From an uncultured Oscillospiraceae bacterium (GTDB lineage Bacteria; Bacillota; Clostridia; Oscillospirales; Acutalibacteraceae), in the NCBI GenBank assembly GCA_905192745.1, contig CAJJLZ010000018.1, positions 1 through 55,199 on the forward strand: 55,199 nucleotides of DNA. The letters are read 5' to 3'. Below, one piece after another: positions 52,980 to 55,199 of the stretch (position 1 is the first letter of the stretch; each line of letters starts with the position of its first letter). Below the pieces are notes generated by a model. That model made no database searches, had not been told where the DNA came from, and saw nothing but the letters and a program-made list of their open reading frames with translations. Both the position numbers and the translations under genes were made by a program.

Positions 52980-53846
52980 CTATTTCTCCAATGGGCCCAG
53001 TTCCTCCTGTTCCTTTTTCTCTACCCTGATCCGATTGTCCCGGACCACCTTCACATCCCGCAGGTTCACCGAAACCGGCGGGGAGTCGGGAGATTTATCC
53101 AGCCGCACCTTCAGCATTCCGGTCAGAAGGCTGACTTCGGTTACAACGCCCTTCCCCTCCTTGGTGGTCACGACCGCGCCCGCCTTCGGGGTGATTTTCA
53201 GCAGGGACTCGTACGCGTCCTGCTCATATTTCAGGCAGCACATCAGCCGCCCGCACGCGCCGGATATCTTGGTGGGGTTCAGGGAAAGCCCCTGCTCCTT
53301 CGCCATTTTAATGGAAACCGGCTGAAAATCGTTCAGAAACTGGGAACAGCAGAAGGGACGGCCGCAGATACCCAGCCCGCCCAGCATTTTTGCCTCATCC
53401 CGCACGCCGATCTGCCGCAGTTCGATCCGGGTACGGAACACCGAAGCCAGATCCTTGACCAGTTCCCGGAAATCCACCCGGCCGTCCGCCGTAAAATAAA
53501 ACAGGATTTTGGAGTTGTCAAAGGTATATTCCACCCGGGTCAGCTTCATATCCAGCTTGTGGGCGGCGATCTTCTCCTGACAAACCGCGAACGCCTTCGC
53601 TTCCTTCTCCGCGTTTTCCTGCGACCGGCGAATGTCCTCCGCCGTCGCGGGACGAACCACCTTTTTCAGGGGCTTGACGATCTCGGATTCCTCCACCTCA
53701 CGGTTTTCCGCGACCACCTCGCCGCATTCCATCCCGCGGGCGGTTTCCACCACCACCATGCTTCCCCGTTCCAGAGTATGTCCGTCCGGATCAAAAAAGT
53801 ACACTTTGCTCATACTTTTGAAGCGTACACCAATAATTTCCGCCAT
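52980..53846 (-). CDS. ricT: PSP1-domain protein RicT (YaaT)
   Basis: 288 residues from ATG 53846. The PSP1 domain includes VVVETARGMECGEVV near the N-terminus and the cysteine-rich core LGGLGICGRPFCCSQF and SGACGRLMCCLKYEQ. These cysteines match the residues that hold iron-sulfur clusters in the RicT-RicA-RicF complex, which in Bacillus promotes mRNA processing by RNase Y. A hairpin cassette of the R family ends about 47 bp upstream. The two Ric partners are not in the window. Confidence 0.93.
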   Translation of the reverse strand: MAEIIGVRFKSMSKVYFFDPDGHTLERGSMVVVETARGMECGEVVAENREVEESEIVKPLKKVVRPATAEDIRRSQENAEKEAKAFAVCQEKIAAHKLDMKLTRVEYTFDNSKILFYFTADGRVDFRELVKDLASVFRTRIELRQIGVRDEAKMLGGLGICGRPFCCSQFLNDFQPVSIKMAKEQGLSLNPTKISGACGRLMCCLKYEQDAYESLLKITPKAGAVVTTKEGKGVVTEVSLLTGMLKVRLDKSPDSPPVSVNLRDVKVVRDNRIRVEKKEQEELGPLEK

Positions 53847-53893
53847 AGGAACCTCATTTCTCCGTTATCCGGTAAAATCTATAAGAAAATATA

Positions 53894-54025
53894 GCGCCGC
53901 CCAACTGGCTTCTATGCTGACCTTTTCCGGCGGCGCTACCGAGAAATGCCGTTGGCATTTCTCCTGACCGGCTTATACCACAACCCCGCCCAACTGGCTT
54001 CTATGCTGACCTTTTCCGGCGGCGC
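53894..54025 (-). repeat. Two hairpin cassettes (family R) upstream of ricT
   Basis: Two units about 89 bp apart. The first large hairpin is AGCGCCGCC...GGCGGCGCT (53893-53937) and the small hairpin GAGAAATGCC...GGCATTTCTC is at 53941-53963. The second large hairpin ends at 54025 with a mismatched left end. Read on the minus strand, each has an AGGAGAA or AGGAAG site and an ATG opening a frame with the shared segment AAGKGQHRSQLGG (23 and about 34 codons). The sense direction points at ricT. Confidence 0.8.
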
Positions 54026-54114
54026 AGTCGAAAATACTACGCATCTTCCTAAAGCATAGTATAGCATATCAAGAAAAGAAATGCACGGGTTTTCTTTTCT
54101 CCAAAAAAGACCTG

Positions 54115-54123
54115 TGCTATAAT
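54115..54123 (+). promoter_or_regulatory. Extended -10 promoter for the queG-like gene
   Basis: TGCTATAAT (54115-54123) lies 33 bp before the GTG start. An inverted repeat AGAAAAGAA (54072-54080) / TTCTTTTCT (54092-54100) overlaps the -35 position and could be an operator. The -35 itself is poor. Confidence 0.55.
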
Positions 54124-54155
54124 GCTATCGTACGATTAAAAAAGGGGGGATTCCC

Positions 54156-55040
54156 GTGACCGACAGGACAGATATAACCGCTGTAACGGCAAAGGCGTCC
54201 GGGATATTGTCGGATACCGGTCTTCCCCTGCACGGCTTCTGCCCTTTTTCCGCGGTAGAAGGACGGCTTCTGCCCTGCCGTGGCCTTACCCGGCTGCGCG
54301 AATCGTTTCCGCCGGAGGCTCCGGCCCGGACGGTCATCGCCGCGCTGTTCCCCTACCGCTTTCCCGACCCGGCAGAAGGCGGACAAAGCAACCTGTCCCG
54401 CTACGCCCGGGTGCCGGACTACCATACCGCCGCCGGGCCGGTGCTGGCTCAAGCCGCCGAACGGCTGGCCGCCGTCTTTCCCGGCGAACGGTTTCTCCCC
54501 CTCATCGACAATTCCCCCCTTCCGGAGGTGCGGGCCGCCGCGTTGGCCGGGCTGGGAGTGGTGGGGGCGCACGGGCTGTTAATTCATCCCGTATACGGGT
54601 CATGGGTGTTTATCGGCGCCATCGTCACCGGATTGGCGCTTGGCCCCTCCGCCGTGCCGGAGGAACCGCCTTCCTGTCCCCGGTGCGGAAAATGCGCCGC
54701 CGCCTGCCCGGGCGGATGCTTGAGCCGGACATCCGGCGGCGCAGGCGGCGGGCGGGAAACCTGCCTGTCCGCCCTCTCCCAGAAAAAAGGGGAGCTGACC
54801 GGGGAAGAAGCCCGCCTTCTGCGGGAGTACGGCGTGGCCTGGGGCTGCGATGCCTGTCAGGAAGCCTGTCCGCTGAACCGGAACGTCCGGATCGATCCCC
54901 ATTCCTGCTTCGGCGGGCGGTATGAGCCGCGGCTCACCCCCGCCTCGCTGGAAAAGCTGGAGGGGAAAGCCTACGGCTGGCGGGGGAAAAAGGTTCCTCT
55001 GCGGAACCTGTCTCTGACTGACGGGTTCACGGAATTCTGA
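54156..55040 (+). CDS. QueG-like iron-sulfur protein (epoxyqueuosine reductase family)
   Basis: 294 residues from GTG 54156, with AAAGGGGGGA upstream. The N-terminal half has the QueG-type corrinoid-binding-region pattern (VIAALFPYRF, NSPLPEVRAAALAGLGVVG). Two [4Fe-4S] motifs follow: CPRCGKCAAACP at about residue 173, and CDACQEACPLN at about 230, with an extra Cys in between. It is shorter than well-studied QueG proteins, lacking the C-terminal HEAT-like region, which is common in clostridial members. Epoxyqueuosine reduction in tRNA is the likely but unproven role. Confidence 0.8.
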   Translation: MTDRTDITAVTAKASGILSDTGLPLHGFCPFSAVEGRLLPCRGLTRLRESFPPEAPARTVIAALFPYRFPDPAEGGQSNLSRYARVPDYHTAAGPVLAQAAERLAAVFPGERFLPLIDNSPLPEVRAAALAGLGVVGAHGLLIHPVYGSWVFIGAIVTGLALGPSAVPEEPPSCPRCGKCAAACPGGCLSRTSGGAGGGRETCLSALSQKKGELTGEEARLLREYGVAWGCDACQEACPLNRNVRIDPHSCFGGRYEPRLTPASLEKLEGKAYGWRGKKVPLRNLSLTDGFTEF

Positions 55041-55058
55041 TTGACGGGTTCACGGAAT
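55019..55058 (+). repeat. 17-bp direct repeat at the queG-like 3' end
   Basis: TGACGGGTTCACGGAAT occurs at 55019-55035 (inside the last codons) and again at 55042-55058 just past the stop. It borders the hairpin cassettes that start at 55072, so it may be a scar of their insertion. Confidence 0.7.
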
Positions 55059-55071
55059 AACGATATTATGA

Positions 55072-55199
55072 TATAATGTTGCTTAGGAGAAATGCGACAG
55101 CATTTCTCAGTAGCGCCGCCGGAAAAGGCTGGCATAGAACCCATCTGGGCGGCGCTATGATATAATGTCGTCAGGGAAAAACGCAACAGCGTTTTTCGT
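55072..55199 (+). repeat. Hairpin cassettes (family R) at the right edge, plus-strand sense
   Basis: TATAAT at 55072-55077 is followed by AGGAG, the small hairpin GAGAAATGC...GCATTTCTC (55087-55108) and the large hairpin AGCGCCGCC...GGCGGCGCT (55112-55156). A second TATAAT comes 89 bp later (55161-55166) with another small hairpin (55176-55197), where the ATG has become ACG. An ATG at 55092 opens a 22-codon frame ending at 55160. The window ends inside the second unit. Confidence 0.8.

Noticed and set aside
52893..53894. Plus-strand frame of 333 codons opposite ricT
   Set aside because: ricT is certain on the minus strand; this frame lacks a ribosome site and recognisable motifs.

Overview
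The window reads as a chromosomal segment from a moderately GC-rich member of the Clostridia, most likely an Oscillospirales/Ruminococcaceae-type gut or rumen anaerobe. Evidence for this is the strong AGGAGG-type ribosome binding sites, the many TTG and GTG starts, the Ser/Thr-rich lipoproteins, the C-terminal (P/N)xTG-hydrophobic-RKRR anchors, and the housekeeping order ricT - ferredoxin - trmN6-like - rsmI at the right end, which resembles the Firmicutes yaaT-yabB-rsmI neighbourhood. The genus cannot be read from the sequence.

Layout. 279-2817: two related cell-surface proteins sharing a beta-rich domain I do not recognise. 2957-22878: sugar locus A, with a Gfo/Idh/MocA oxidoreductase, a GH2 glycosidase, a seven-gene transport module, a second solute-binding lipoprotein, a glycosidase-like/beta-helix lipoprotein and a UroD-family protein. 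A convergent AraC-type regulator follows (22903-23793), then three tandem copies of a hairpin cassette, an SGNH hydrolase and a 5' fragment of a GH3 gene. 26298-48362: sugar locus B, with a glycosidase-like lipoprotein, a solute-binding lipoprotein, an anchored surface protein, a second complete copy of the seven-gene module, a GH36 alpha-galactosidase, a DUF4091-type glycosidase-like protein and an AraC-type regulator. 48614-50772: the GH3 glycosidase, with a frameshift near its start. 50834-53846 (minus strand): rsmI, a trmN6-like methyltransferase, a small ferredoxin missed by long-ORF calling, and ricT. 54156-55040: a QueG-like iron-sulfur protein. More cassette copies lie at 53.9-54.0 kb and at the right edge.

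The central observation is the module found twice in the same order and at nearly the same protein lengths: [CBM-like domains fused to a solute-binding protein] - MalF-type permease - MalG-type permease - [NHL propeller + TPR + TM + YIP1-like membrane domain] - DUF5696-like protein - second MalF - second MalG. Copies are at 6549-17658 and 32183-43104. Each module has two permease pairs but no ATPase, so both probably borrow an MsmX-type ATPase from elsewhere. The propeller and DUF5696-like proteins always sit between the two permease pairs, which suggests a dedicated extracellular handling or sensing complex for a complex glycan.

Locus B lies between two copies, identical by eye, of a 423-bp sequence (25204-25626 and 48558-48980) that covers the end of the SGNH gene and the start of the GH3 gene. 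Degraded fragments of the SGNH gene and of the first surface-protein gene also lie at the junctions. This fits integration or duplication of a roughly 23-kb block by homologous recombination into an ancestral SGNH-GH3 locus. Both copies share one missing C in a C-tract that puts the GH3 N-terminus out of frame.
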